Shown here in pieces: positions 24,346 to 36,310 of a stretch of 64,000 nt of DNA. The notes beneath the pieces are model-generated. The model was not told the DNA's origin and made no database searches. It saw only the letters and a list, made by a program, of their open reading frames with translations. How positions within the stretch are numbered: position 1 is the first letter of the stretch; the number at the start of each line of letters is the position of its first letter. Made by a program: the position numbers and the translations under genes. The DNA is taken from contig JAFKAC010000038.1 of NCBI GenBank assembly GCA_025766275.1, forward strand, positions 186,001 to 250,000, given 5' to 3'. This DNA is from Lactarius indigo (lineage: Eukaryota > Basidiomycota > Agaricomycetes > Russulales > Russulaceae).

Positions 24346-26881
24346 TCAATACTCCATATCCGAAAGGGATGCATATTCTGAAACTGAGCGTGTGTCCTCG
24401 TACTCCGCAACAACCTCCCGCATCGCATACCTCATGATGGGTGTAGCAGGCAGCACCTTTGGACCAAAAATTTCTTCTTCATCCTGCGCATGAATGAGAT
24501 CTTGCTCCACGAGAGTGTAGGGCTCTCCGTCCATGCCATCCATCTCGACCGAGTCGCTTACGATCGCTGTGCCACTGCTAGACGCGCCTACATGGTGAAC
24601 ACCGATACTAACACGACGACTAGTAGGCATGGGTTGGTCAAGCCCCGCTTGTGCAGGATACACCTTCTTGACTTTCGGAGCCTTCCTTCGTAACAGGGTC
24701 CATCCACCGCAGATCGAGGATACGGCCTCGTACCATGCCATCCACAGCACGCACACCGAATTCCCGGCAGAGCATGAAATACGGCAGGGAACGTACGCCG
24801 GGTTGCGTGAGGCGACTCATGACGCGTAAGAGTTGCAACGCCGTAAAATCTGATACATAGCCTGGCTCTGGAGCGGGAGGAGGGGGGACATGAGGATTGC
24901 GCAGTGGGCCGGTGAGAGGTGAATAAATGGGAAAGCCAGCACCAGATCGCGTCGGAGAAACAGGATTCACGGACTGACGCATTGCGGCAGTGGCGCTGCT
25001 CCGGCGACTGCGTGGCTTGTGTTCGACAGTTTGAGGATTTTGCGCGGTGTGTATGATATGAAGGTTAAGAAGAGCATGGGCTTGAATAAAGTGGGAGCTT
25101 TGGTGTACTGTTAGGGAGGAGAGTTGGTCAACTAAATGAACTCGAGCCAGCTCACGTCGTTTCACTTACTTTCTAGACGCCCGCCAGAGTTAGCTGTAAA
25201 GAAAACCGTGAACAAAAGGTCACCACAATACGTGAACGTGCTCACCTGTAGTCGGTGACGTAATCCTGAATGTGCACAAGCCGCCCTCCAAATGCCTCAT
25301 AGAGTCTTTCAAACTCTAGACCACTCTTCAGCCGTTCTGGGACTCGTGGTAAGATCCTTTCCTCAAAGAATATACGCGTCTCTGCTTTTGAGCAATCACC
25401 AATTGTAATAATCTATTGCAACCCTTGTTAATGACCCCACGAGGTCGGAGCGTGGCGCGCACCTTGCAGTGTTGCATGACATTCAACTGTCTCAGCCATG
25501 TTTGATAAAAAGGATCGCTAGTTGCGTGAATGACATGACAGAGTCGGTCTTGCTTTGTTAACACGAGCATAGAGTCTAGGAGAGCTTTCATTGCCTCAAC
25601 TGACTGTATAAGACCCGGTCTGAAAGCGTCATTTGAACGGAGTGAAGAAGACAGGTGAACAGCATACAGCTTATGCGCTTCGTCTAGGAAAAATACTGGC
25701 ATTCTCTTGACCGGCCTAGTTGATCGTTTCTCCTGAGCAGGTCGGGACTCGGATTGACTTGGTTTGCGTTGAATAAGACGATCACGCGAAGCAGAGCGGA
25801 GAGGCCACCATCTAAATGGCCGTGTTCGGCTCTGGTTCGAAACGGGGCTTGAGCGTGCCCTGGGTTCCGGGCTGGGGACACATTCCGAACGCTCAGGAGG
25901 GGAAAACTCCGTGTATTTCAGTAGTGAACTCTGGAAATACACCGTCAGAAGGTGCAAATAAGGAAAGGCACGGGTAGAATAGGAGATGACCTGGAAGAGC
26001 TCCATGAGTCTGGCAATATCGCTGGTCCGGATTTGACCCGAACCGTTTGCGTCAGATAGACGACGTTCGACGTTGAGGCGGTCATGCTAGATAGGGATTA
26101 GATAGGCCAATGAGCACCTAGAAGTGAAGTTGCACCTTGAAACCCCATGCTTCTTTCTCGAAATCCTCGTAGCCCTTCATGTCGGCGATGCAGTTAAAAT
26201 ATTGCTCCATTTGTTGGCTTAGACTTATGTAAAGACTATCCAAGTCTGCAAAGCCAGCAATTCGGAGATCGAAATGAAGGACATGATACTTGTCGGACGT
26301 AAGGAGTTGTCGCAGGAGGGCAGTCTGCGTCAAAAGAGGTCTGTATCGGATGAGAGACATTGTTCAAAATAGAGCAACCTTGCCAACTGAACTCGCGCCG
26401 AAAAGTACGGTAAAGCAAGGCTCTTCTTCCAAGGTACGTCCGACTGCTTGAAGTTCGGCTGGCCGACTAAAGAAGGTTGGAAGACGGGAAAATGTGTGTG
26501 AAGGACGAAGTTGAGCCCGTTCGCGCGATTCAGCTATTTCTCGTCGTGCGTCTTCTAGAAGCTGGCGAGACTCGACAAGGGAGCGAAGGGTAGAGGCAGG
26601 CTGATAGGTATGGGAAGAGAAAGACATCGTGTTGGTGTACATTGAACGACGGTTGGGGTTTACGAAGGGGGCGAGTCAAGTGTGAGCATGCGATCAAGGG
26701 GAGCCTGGGACGTGCGTACGTTTGCGACAACCTGCAGGATCTCGCCTAGGCCAAAGAAGCTCCGCCGCTGACGATGACTAGACGCCAGACTATGACGAGA
26801 GGTGCCGGAAGGAGACGGGACGTTGATAGGAGGATTGTGCGGCGCGGGTGTGGAGGCCACGGTGCATTGGCAACGAGACAA
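24346..26881 (-). CDS. P-loop NTPase (STAND/archaeal-ATPase-like), function unknown
   Basis: Exons splice in frame. A short Ser-rich N-terminus leads to FFGLGEILQVVAN and a helical, charged stretch (LEDARREIAESRERA). The NTPase core has LPTFFSRPAELQAVGRTLEE, Walker A LFGASSVGKTALLRQLL, a FDLRIAGFADLDSLYISL strand and Walker B PVFFLDEAHKL. Then come SMLVLTKQDRLCHVIHATSD (a sensor-1-like strand), IGDCSKAETRIFFEERILPR, and FERLYEAFGGRLVHIQDYV. This order (F-x-x-R-x-x-E...GxxxxGK[T]...DEAH...) is that of archaeal-ATPase/ATPase_2 domains. The C-terminal 200 residues are low complexity with a possible winged-helix part (LQLLRVMSRLTQPGVRSLPY). A frame change near 24.7 kb needs another intron that I could not place. 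The biological role is not known to me. Confidence 0.75.
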
Positions 26882-27304
26882 CGTTCACCGCAGTTGGCTG
26901 TGGTGAGTGTGTAAGACTCATGTATGAAGAGCTATAAACGCGAGGCCTTAGGAAGAAAGAGGAAGGTTGAAGAGATGACTCGAAGGAGAGGATACGGCGG
27001 TACGAGCAAGAAGGAAATTTTCGCGAGCGGAAGCTTTTTCAAACGTGAAGAAAAGCACGTTGTAGTCTTCATATTGCGATGGGTTTGACGCGGAACACGC
27101 ATTTACACGCATATATGCACGCCGAGTGGGTGAGGCAGCGTTAGGCAGCGGATCAACGTGTATGTGTCGTGCTTGTCATCATATCATCACGTGGCCATCG
27201 CTGTCAAAGGCTGTCCACTAAAACTCAATTGACGGCAGAGACCCCATTAGCCTTCTAGGCGCCCGACTCTACTTTCTTACCAGCAACACCCACCAAACTA
27301 AATC
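26882..27304. other. Divergent promoter region between ATPase and Argonaute genes
   Basis: This 423-bp spacer holds no gene that I can see. Pyrimidine-rich sequence lies just before the Argonaute ATG. Confidence 0.5.
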
Positions 27305-30300
27305 ATGCAGAGAGGTGGTAGAGGCCGAGGTGGCCAAGAACGCGGAAGGGGCGCTCGTGGTTCCAGTCCCAGTGGCGATGGCGGTTACAGAGGCCGCGGG
27401 ACTCCTCGCGGTGGCTTTGCACCCGGAGGCGGTCGTGGTCGCGGTGGTATCTTCGCCGAGGGTCAACCTGCAGTCGTCGACTCTCGGCTCGCTAATTCCG
27501 CTGAGGATCGACTCATTCTCTCGTTCAAGTCTCTCTCATTGCGTCAAGATGCCATGCCTCCTCGTCCCGATTATGGGACCAAAGGTCGATACTCCTGACT
27601 TCATTCCACTCCTGATGGGATTTGATATCTGTGCAGGAAAGCAAATCAAGCTTCGCACCAATTTTTTCCCTGTTCGCGTTCCCAAGGGTCCTCTCTACGA
27701 ATATGATGTTAGCTGTTCTCCCCAAGCCGCTTCTAGTCGCAGAGTCAAGAGGAGGATATTCCAACTCGCCGAAACGTCTGAGGACTGGATCTCAAATGGA
27801 CTTAAAGGCTGTGTTGCTCACGACTTTAGCGCGAAGCTGATCGCGGCCAAGATCCTACCTCAGCCTCTGACAGTTACCGTCCTTTACTTTGAAGAAGACG
27901 ACGATAGTGGCAATGATCGAGGAAAGAAAGAATACACATTAACCATCAAATATATACAGCCCATCGAGACCGATAGCTTGCAACAGTAGGCTCAATCCCT
28001 CGACTGTTGCAGTCCCCGCTGACGGGTTTGCATAGATACCTTGTTGGTCACGCGCAATTCCGAACCTATGACATCTTCCCGGTCATCGCCGCACTGAATC
28101 TGATTCTAAGTGCCCACCCGAACCGTACCCAGGAAGGCGGCGGTGTTGTGGTTGGCAGGAACCGGTATTTCTTCCCATCGGCATCACCGCCCGTCCCTCT
28201 TGGTGGCAAACTTGAGGCTTGGATGGGTTTTTACTCTTCAGTTAGACCTTCGTTCAGTCAGCTCATGGTCAATGTCAATGTATGTGCGACTGCCTTCTAC
28301 TCGGAAGGGAACCTAGCCGAAGCAATGATCGCATTCGAACAAGCCAGTTTTGGCGCAAGGATGTCCGCGTTTGTGCAGCGCATTAGGATCAAGACTGATC
28401 ACCTTGGCCACCAGAAGACGGTCAAGCGATTGGCCAAAGTTAACGCTAGGCAGCATAAGTTCGAGGCACAAGAACTCGGTGGCACGGTCACCGTTGAGGA
28501 ATATTTCAGACGCAGTGTGTTACCTTCCTTTCTGTTGGCTAGCCGCCTGTTGATAACCGATTTATAGAGTACAAAATCAATTTGCGGTATCCAAATCTTC
28601 CTCTGGTCGATGTGGGCGGACAGAAGTCCATCCTCCTCCCCCCTGAAGTATGCAGCATCCTCCCTGGCCAGCCTTTCCGCGGAAGGTTGCTTGATGAACA
28701 GACGGGCGAGATGATCAAGGTCGCTGCCAAAACCCCCAACGTAAACGCCAACGCCATCACGGTCAGCGGACTTCGTGAACTCGGTTTTCTACGTGGTTCC
28801 AACGTTTCCCCCATTTTGGACGTGTTCGGGGTCGTCATCGGCAATGAAATGGCAGTTGTCCCTGGCCGTATCTTGACCTCTCCCCGAATTCGCTATGGCA
28901 AAGGGGAGCAGAGCGTGGACGACAGGGCCAGCTGGAATTTGCGGAATGTTGTCTTTGCAGAAGGCTCCAAGCTCGGCGCGTGGACGGTACTGGTTATCAA
29001 AGATGGCAACCGTCGGGAAGAATTTGGCGACGCACAAGATCCAGAGTTGCGCGGTGTCATTCAGGGTTTCGCTTCCATGTGCAGAACTTGTGGAATCAGT
29101 GTCCCTCAAGCACCTCCCCTGATTGCTGTGGCGGAGCTTCCGCGAAAGGATCCCCAAGACCCCATCCGGAGTCAAGCCATCAATACTATCCGCAGTGCTC
29201 TGATGGCAACGAAGCAAAGGCCCTCTTTCCTGTTGGTAATACTGTCTAATGGCGACAAACATATTTATTCGGGGTTGAAACATCTGTGCGATGTTTACCT
29301 AGATGTCCCCAACGTATGCGTCCAGGCAGGGAAAATACGAAAGGAGCGCGGCCAGTTGCAATACTTTGCTAATGTTGCGCTCAAGGTAAACATGAAGCTC
29401 GGTGGTATGAACCACAGCGTGGACGACCCGTCCCTAAGTAAACTGCGTCAACCTCCCACCATGCTCGTTGGAATGGACGTCACCCACCCGGGACCATCCA
29501 CGATCAAGGGAACGCCGTCCATTGCTGCAGTCGTGGCAAGCGCAGACCTTCGGTTCAGCCAGTATCCGGCAAGCATGCGCATTCAAGAAACGAAGAAGGA
29601 GGTTCGTTGGCATCTATTATCTCTGCGAGGCACAGAGGCACGCTTGTTCACCCATGTATTAGATGATCACGGACTTGAGGGATATGATGGAAGAACGTTT
29701 ACTAGCTTACCGAACCAAGAATAGGGACCTCCCTCAGAGGATCCTCGTCTACCGTGATGGTGTCTCGGAAGTTCGTCGACTAGGGTTTTCGTCATATTCT
29801 GTACTCCGCCTGATACGTCGTCCTATTTAGGGTCAATTTTCCATTGTCATCGACGACGAAATTACCAAGATTCGGGCATCCTTTAGGAAGTTTGATACGC
29901 CTCAAGGTCCTTATCGCCCAAAGTTGACCGTCGTCGTTTGTGGGAAGAGACATCACACCCGGTTTTATCCCACGGAAGCGATCAGTGCAGATCATAATGG
30001 GAACCCCAAACCGGGCACGATCGTTGACCGCGGTGTCACTGCCATTTACGAATACGACTTTTTTCTCCAAGCTCATGGCGGTTTGCAAGGCACGACTCGC
30101 CCAACGCACTACTACGTCGTCTGCAATGAGATGGACTTGAACGCGGACGACCTTCAAACCCTGACAAATGCCGTTAGCTACACCTTTGCTAGGGCCACGA
30201 AGGCTGTCAGCCTTGCTGCTCCCGCATACTACGCCGACCTGGCCTGCGAGCGTGGACGGTGCTACCTCCACAAGCTTCTTATGGGGTTTTCCGATACCAA

Positions 30301-30412
30301 TACAACGACGGCCAGCGGTTCCATCAATGAGGAAGACGTGTTCAAGGAGGCCGAGAAACTCTGGAACGGTGGTGTCAAAGGCAAGCTCAAGGAAAGCATG
30401 TATTATCTGTGA
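27305..30412 (+). CDS. Argonaute (RNA-silencing effector)
   Basis: Argonaute is the small-RNA-guided effector of RNA interference. The protein begins with an Arg-Gly-rich tail (MQRGGRGRGGQERGRGARG). The N domain follows (KQIKLRTNFFPVRVPKGPLY), then L1/DUF1785 (AHPNRTQEGGGVVVGRNRYF), PAZ (YKINLRYPNLPLVDVGGQKS), MID (RQRP-type core QRPSFLLVILSNGDKHIYSG) and PIWI. The catalytic residues are visible: D in LVGMDVTHPGPST, the glutamate finger in TKKEMITDLRDMM, D in RILVYRDGVSE, and a fourth site Asp in APAYYADLACERGRC, where animal Argonautes have His. Introns at 29602-29662 and 29772-29830 splice cleanly between these motifs. The C-terminus is KLKESMYYL, ending at TGA 30410-30412. All tetrad positions are filled, so slicer activity is plausible. 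Confidence 0.95.
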
Positions 30413-30693
30413 GGAGCTAAAAAAAAACCCTGATGCTAAATTCGTCGCATTTTCTGGGAGCCTCACCGAGTCAGCTGTTGTTGTATGTATCGTAGAAATG
30501 TTCTGATCGCTGTTTCGTGCCGCCCTTGTTCGTATTTAACTCCACTGTTGTGTTTACCAGTAGACTCAAAAATTCCCGTAACCCCCGTCGCTACTTTGCC
30601 TTGACACCATCCAGTTCTCTCTGCGTGATGAGGTGTATCTCAGTCCCGACGAGATTTAGACACAAACATAAGAAAATAACAATTAATCGTAAT

Positions 30694-33190
30694 TTAGTCC
30701 TTGATTATCTTATCAAGATGACGCGAATGTTTGGCGAATACATTTGCAACACCATACCCACCTGATGGAGTTGAGAAATGGAATACAACGAACGGCTTTC
30801 CTGGGAGACTTACGCCGACGCACTCGGTGAAGAAGCCCTGGAATTCACCCCACAGTCCACCGCAGTGCGTGGCATCATGCCACTGGTGAGGCCACCGACG
30901 CGTACCTGGGGTCGATGCACGTTCGCACCACGCTCGCCTATTTCCGAACCGACCCCAAAGTCCCAAGCCATGTCTCCTTCAATGCGCTCAGCGGGGACAG
31001 ATTTGTCTGATGCCTTTGTACCTGCCTTATAGGAGGCAATTACTTCATACCACGATACCTCGGTATGGTGCAAAAGTAGGGGCTTACCGATTTCTTGTCC
31101 AGATTCTTCGTATTTCTAAGTACCTTTTGCGGACTGGTATGACTTCCTCGACCACGTACCTTATTCCGACGGCCTGAAAATCTCACGCGGGTCCTCTTCT
31201 GATGGCCTTCACCGTAGGAAATTCTCACAACATCCTTTGACCTAGCGAGGTTTGGGCCCCTGCCGACCTTGTACACGATTACGGACGGACGACACGCCCC
31301 GCTGAAAGGAGGGTTCGAGCCCAAATCCGGATGGGGGGCGTTTGGTAAGGAGGTGATGAGAGTACAACCTCGTTCCGGAACCACCGTATCGTTCTTGGAG
31401 GTAGTCGAGGACTTAAAAGGGCATGTCTGCGTCCCTTCTACATGACTCGATCCCCCATGTTCACCGAAATCCAGGGGGACCAGCGGAGAGGGTGTCAGAA
31501 TCAAATCAGCGGGAGGCGCACAGTACGGCTCGTCCTGGGCCGTAGCGCACACTGGTGTGGCGATATACTTCGTCCGCTTCGGTACCTTGGGAGATCAACC
31601 TGTCAGCCGCGACTTGCCAGATCTCCTCCCTTCCATCTTTGAGCACGTACTGGCGTCTCACCCGGCCCTGAGTCTCCCTGTGCAAGCAAAACGTTTTTTG
31701 AGGATCCCGTCTTGCTAGTGGCACGACCAGAGCCCTGTCTGTCCCTCTTTCCCAGTGAGCCCAATCGTTCGGCCGACTGATAAGTTGGGGCCAGTGATTC
31801 AACTGAGCAGGTGTTCGGGGGTGGTCGTCACTTCCGAGTTCATTTGGCCATGGGGACGTTGTCGGCTTCGGGATTGTGAACTTTGTGGCATGAAGAGATC
31901 GACCGTCATGTAAAGAGATGGCTTCTCCTAGGCTATTCGCATCAACGTTTTGCAGTGCCGATGTGCACAATGGGCCGGCGTGCGGGTGATCGTTATGGGA
32001 CACTGCTGCTCTGAAATATTGTGGGCTGCCTGAAAGCGGACTCGTTCGCTCATTTTGTAAACCAGGTGCCTGTGACGGGAAGGTGACCTGGGGGGACAAG
32101 TCACGGTTGGGGGTTTGACTAGGCAAGAATAGAGGGACTTTTGCACAAGAACTATCAGAGAGATCGCAAGAGCCAGTGGAAGAAAAGCTCGGTAATTGGC
32201 CCAGAAGGACTGGGAAGTCAGGAGCGCGCTTATATTGCTGTGAATCTGCGGAATCCCCACCCACTGAGTGGGAGTGGACAACTGACGACCCAGGTGAGAC
32301 AAAAGAACGCGAAGGGGCCTCATATAGGTGCAGAAAGATGTCTGGGCACCTGGTTGGTTCCGAAATTAAAGTTTTCCTCTGAGGGTTTAGATCCTATCGC
32401 ATCGAGGCCAACCTCTGGACGGGGGCATAGAGAGCGAGGACGGTGAAGAAGACCCGAGTTTATCGTTGGCTCTGAGTCAGACGAGAACGAAGGTCCCAAC
32501 TGGTCCGGCGGATCCTGAGCCAGCCCTCGTGGGAGAGACAGATGTCCCGATAAGCAAGGAAATAGGAACACGAACAAAAGTGCTGCGTGGGGACCAAGTT
32601 CCAGGCACATCATTTCTTGACGGAAGGCGATCTCGTTGCCGACATTGTTTCCGAAACATTTGGTGTGGTGAAAGACAGGGTCCGCGGGCGCGTAACACAC
32701 GCGACTCTGGAAAGGAGATCATAGGCCGACCAGTTGGGACACAAGTTTACGCAAAGTAGGATACGGAAGGCGAACGAAATGCGAGAAGGTTCGGAATCGA
32801 AAGAAGGGTCATAAATCCAGCGGGAGGTAGATAACAAGGATTTGCTGTCTGAGAATGGGCACTATGACGACAGTAGGGAGTTAAGAGGGGTACAAATTGG
32901 ATTCTGGTCTGAAGCAATCTTACAACGAAGAAGGGTTCTTCAAAGAGCATTTCGGAAACCGATGATCGGATACGCTTTATAGACACAGCAAGGATGTTGG
33001 AGGAATTGGACGAAGGGAGAATATCGAGAAGGTGGGAACAGAGTCCCTCATAGCATATCCCCTCGACTGATGCGTGGACGAGCGGGACGAGCGCTACAAG
33101 TCGTAACCATCGTGAAAAATCAAGATGAAGGTCGGTAAAGAAGGCAGAGCAGCCGCCGGGATACGAGAGTTGAGGTGCGATTTGAGACAT
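30694..33190 (-). CDS. Uncharacterised multi-exon protein
   Basis: I do not recognise this gene. It is supported by a chain of well-formed introns that keep frame. One joins IWQVAADRLISQ to DEPYCAPPADLILTPSP (intron near 31538-31588). Another joins NLDKKS to AGTKASDKSVPAERIEGD. A third leads to GFFTECVGVSLPGKPFVVFH and a stop at 30694. The upstream part begins at MSQIAPQLSYPGGCSAFFTD (33190) and passes through Ser/Pro-rich sequence. A basic segment (HQKTRVRFSGRR-type, near 31.2 kb) and the block CLHRETQGRVRRQYVLKDGR look the most conserved. No known domain, signal peptide or membrane segment is evident. Exon borders between 32.3 and 33.0 kb are not resolved. It lies between Argonaute and the Pol III subunit gene. 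It could be a nuclear protein with a disordered centre, but that is a guess. Confidence 0.5.
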
Positions 33191-33442
33191 CGTGAACAAG
33201 AAAGTAAGTCTGAGGCTGACTCGCCACCGTATTCGAATGAATCGCATGGCATGGATTGGAAAGGGCAGGTCACCTGATTGTGACACGGTAAGTGCAATTC
33301 TGACAACAGACATAAAGGCGTTGACACTTCCTTATTGCCACAGGAAAGCCTACGTCCGACAAGGAGTGTTCAGGAATTCTCTTGTAGAAAAGAAAAGAAA
33401 AAGTCAATTCAGGCTTACAACGGCTATGTGCACTAGAACGAT

Positions 33443-35361
33443 TCAAGAGTCCACAGTTTTCTTCAACCACTCCCCATAGTACTCGCACTCGCCAGGCCCG
33501 ACTGGGCCTCCTTCTTTGCAAAAATCAAACACAGGGCACCTTCCGCATGGCGCTTCGGACCAACCCAACGCCACGCGTTCTTGGCGTACCGCGCGATACA
33601 CATATACACTTCCGAGGACATTGGAGAACGCTACGGGAGATGACGAGCGTGCGCGGGCTCTTCTCTTGGACGATGAGGACTTGAGATGTTTCCGTGACCC
33701 TGAACGCGACTCTGTGCGTTTCGAACGTGCTTCAGGACTGCTGCCCAAGGGTGAAGAACCGGTTTCAGATTGAGAATCCGACCCGGATACATTGCCCCTC
33801 CCGCCTGACTTCGCCCTCGATCTCGAAATACTCTTCGACGCGGTTGAGACGTGCTTCGGCACGTGCATGTCCTCGTCTTCACTGCTGTTGTCATCGTCAT
33901 CCACATTCTGCTTCTTCCGTCTTTTGACATGGTTTCCACAATCGCTGTCATCTGTTTCATCAGGATCACGTTTCCTCTTCCCTCGTCTGTCCCCAGACGA
34001 CTGTGCCCTCTTGCGTGACTTCTTTCGTGAACGTCTGCTTTCATCCCCCGAGCTCGATGTATCGCCACCACTCGCAGCCTTTCTCTTGTCTGCCCGTTTC
34101 TTTTTCTTTCGGACGCAGTCATCTCTCCCCATGGAAGACGTAGTGGAAGAATTATCAGACCCTTCATCGCCATCGCCGTCTGCCCACACCGATGCACCAA
34201 AGGCAGGGAGCTATATGGTCGTATAGACAACTTTCAACCAGACAAATAAACTGCAATGGAAACACCGGCGCACCCGTTCAATGTCCCCATCAAGTACCAA
34301 AACGTTGAGTAACATCTCTACATGCTCCTCGGTAAACTGTGTCTCCGTGATCTTGCTCTTGGTCAGAAAGGTGAGTACTTCCTTGGCACCAGGGTAGGAG
34401 ACACCGGCAGAGACGGGGTACAAAGGCAGAGTCGACGAGGAACGCCCGTCACCATTTTTATATTTCGGAAGTGTCTAGAATTTGGAGAGTCAGTCGGAAG
34501 GAAGGCGAAATAGTGGGTGACTACACACTCGCTCTCTGACAAATCGGAGGCAAGCACCACAGAGGAGCTTGATAAACTCGGTATCTAATTCGTTGTCCGT
34601 ATACCAAGGTCCTCCTGTAAGTTCGACTGATGGTTCAAGGTGTGCCATCATGTAAATCTTGCGTGTCGGATACTGCGGAGAAAGATGTCAGGATGACCAC
34701 TGGGGCGCAGGACTGTCAGCTGAACCTTGACGCCTTTGACAGACTTAATGAGTTGTTTTTGAACAAGAGACTTCAAACAGCGATCAATCACTGTCTGGTG
34801 GAGCTCTGTTTTCGCTTTGAGATGCTTGGTCCATATACCTAGACAACGCGTACTGAATTGCTTAATCGGAGCAATGAAACGGTCCGAGATCACCTTGATT
34901 CGCAGCTGCTTGAATGTGTCCCAGAACCATGTTCTCTTCTCCACTCAGTCTCTTTTTACTGGCAAAAAAAGTCAACCAACATATATCCAGTAAAGAAAAA
35001 CTCGTCATTCGCACGTTTCGAGTTCATTTTTCTGGACGGCACGGTACGAAAGAGTTCCATTCGCATCTCTCATCAATTTGAGGAGGCCCTGCAATAACGT
35101 AGTTAAGAAAGACGACACGGGTACGTTCACGTTTCATACGGCTGCCAGGAGGAAATTGATAGCATTCGTGCGCGCATGGGGGTCGGGCACGAGAGCGTCG
35201 ATTTCATTCTGGGAGAGAGACTACAATCCGAGGGACATGAGTCTAGAGAGAGATGGCAGAGAAGAAAGACAGCATACCCTCCCCGCCTGAAGAGCGCTCT
35301 GATGTAGCCGAGTCTCGAGAGAATTGAGCTTTCTGCTCAACGATGAAGACGACGAAGCCAT
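33443..35361 (-). CDS. RPC34: RNA polymerase III subunit RPC6/Rpc34
   Basis: Rpc34 helps open the promoter and recruit polymerase III in the C82-C34-C31 subcomplex. Eight or so exons read MASSSSSLSRKLNSLETRLH, then NEIDALVPDPHARTNAINFL, GLLKLMRDANGTLSYRAVQK, VKKRLSGEENMVLGHIQAAA, GIWTKHLKAKTELHQTVIDR and RCLKSLVQKQLIKSVKGVK, which form the tandem winged helices. Then come YPTRKIYMMAHLEPSVELTG, GGPWYTDNELDTEFIKLLC and KEVLTFLTKSKITETQFTEE. The C-terminus CGRCPVFDFCKEGGPVGPGE plus CEYYGEWL carries the four cysteines of the family's [4Fe-4S] cluster. Between the winged helices and this cluster lies a long (about 190 residues) Ser/Lys/Arg/Asp-rich linker that the compact human and yeast proteins do not have to this extent. 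The stop is at 33443. Confidence 0.92.
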
Positions 35362-35623
35362 GAATGAAGTGCCGGGACAGGTCGGGCCGCTTGTTGGCGG
35401 AAAGGTGGAAAGGAGGCGGCGGAAGCGTCGTTTCGGGAGCGAAACCGGAAGCGCAATTTTTACTTACGACCGACCATCACGAGAGAGCATGGGGGCTCAG
35501 AACGACAAAGGACCAAAGACATCTCAAGACACCCTCGCTCCTTACTTTGATGACAGTGCTGCGGCCGTGCGGCGGGCGTTTGCACGGTGGGCCTCCTGAT
35601 CTTCTTGTAGCATATAAATCCTT

Positions 35624-36310
35624 ATGCTACTTAGCCTCGAAGAAGGCTATATTCTTCCTACTGCAGATCTCTTCAAGGCGCAGTTCTCTGCACACCCCAT
35701 TCCCTTCGTATGCGCATTTTATTTCGTACTGTATCGTGTCTGATTCAGACCCCTTCTATGTAGATCTTCTTCTCCATTTTTGTGTCTTTCAGCTTCTTTC
35801 CTATTCTCGCGTATTTGTATGATCATTCATTCATCGCTGTGCCATTTCGTGCTACAATTAATACTCTCCTTTTTAGTGTCATCTCGTTTGCCACTCTTTC
35901 GGTTGCATTGGCCGTGGCTCTGTCCATTGCCTTCATATTTTCGGCTGGCGTTTGCATCTTCCTAGGCAAGTTGCCCTCTATGTTTGAGTTTCTGCCACTT
36001 ATTCATCGTCTGGTCAGGTGGCATCATCCTTTCAATCCTCGGCCTCACACTACTTCTTTCGGGATTCTTGACTTGCTTCGTGATGTCCAATTACCTTGCC
36101 GCGCGTCTCATATCCAATTTGCGTCACTCTGGACGTAATGGTTTTCGTGCTTGGTACCAGGAAGTCACGACCATCCTTTATCCATTCTCACCCCATTTAG
36201 CACCTGCGGATGAGGATCCATACATTTCGCAAGATACTAAAGGATTGAATGGAGGAGAAGCAAAGGACGGTCACGGAATTGACACGGAACCTGAACCCTA
36301 CGAGCAGTAA
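35624..36310 (+). CDS. Small multi-span membrane protein
   Basis: Exon pieces encode several hydrophobic helices: FRATINTLLFSVISFATLSV and ALAVALSIAFIFSAGVCIFL, then after a GC-AG intron (35966-36017) GGIILSILGLTLLLSGFLTC. A hydrophilic tail follows (RNGFRAWYQEVTTILYPF) and ends EPEPYEQ. Four closely packed hydrophobic segments and a short tail resemble promethin/LDAF1-type proteins of lipid-droplet assembly sites, but similarity of shape is weak evidence. The 5' exon is uncertain. I propose the ATG at 35624 (MLLSLEEGYILPTADLFK), followed by an intron ending at 35790; the phase of this first join was not resolved. The last two exons are solid. The gene is divergent from RPC34. Confidence 0.6.

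Noticed and set aside
31250..31330. A T-arm-like GGGTTCGAGCCC
   Set aside because: No matching acceptor, D-arm or anticodon arm around it, and it lies in the coding sequence of the uncharacterised gene.
35324..35599. A 91-codon plus-strand frame starting MSFLLNDEDDEAMNE
   Set aside because: It overlaps the first exon and promoter of RPC34 on the other strand and has no motif. It might be a 5' exon of the membrane gene, but no splice supports this.
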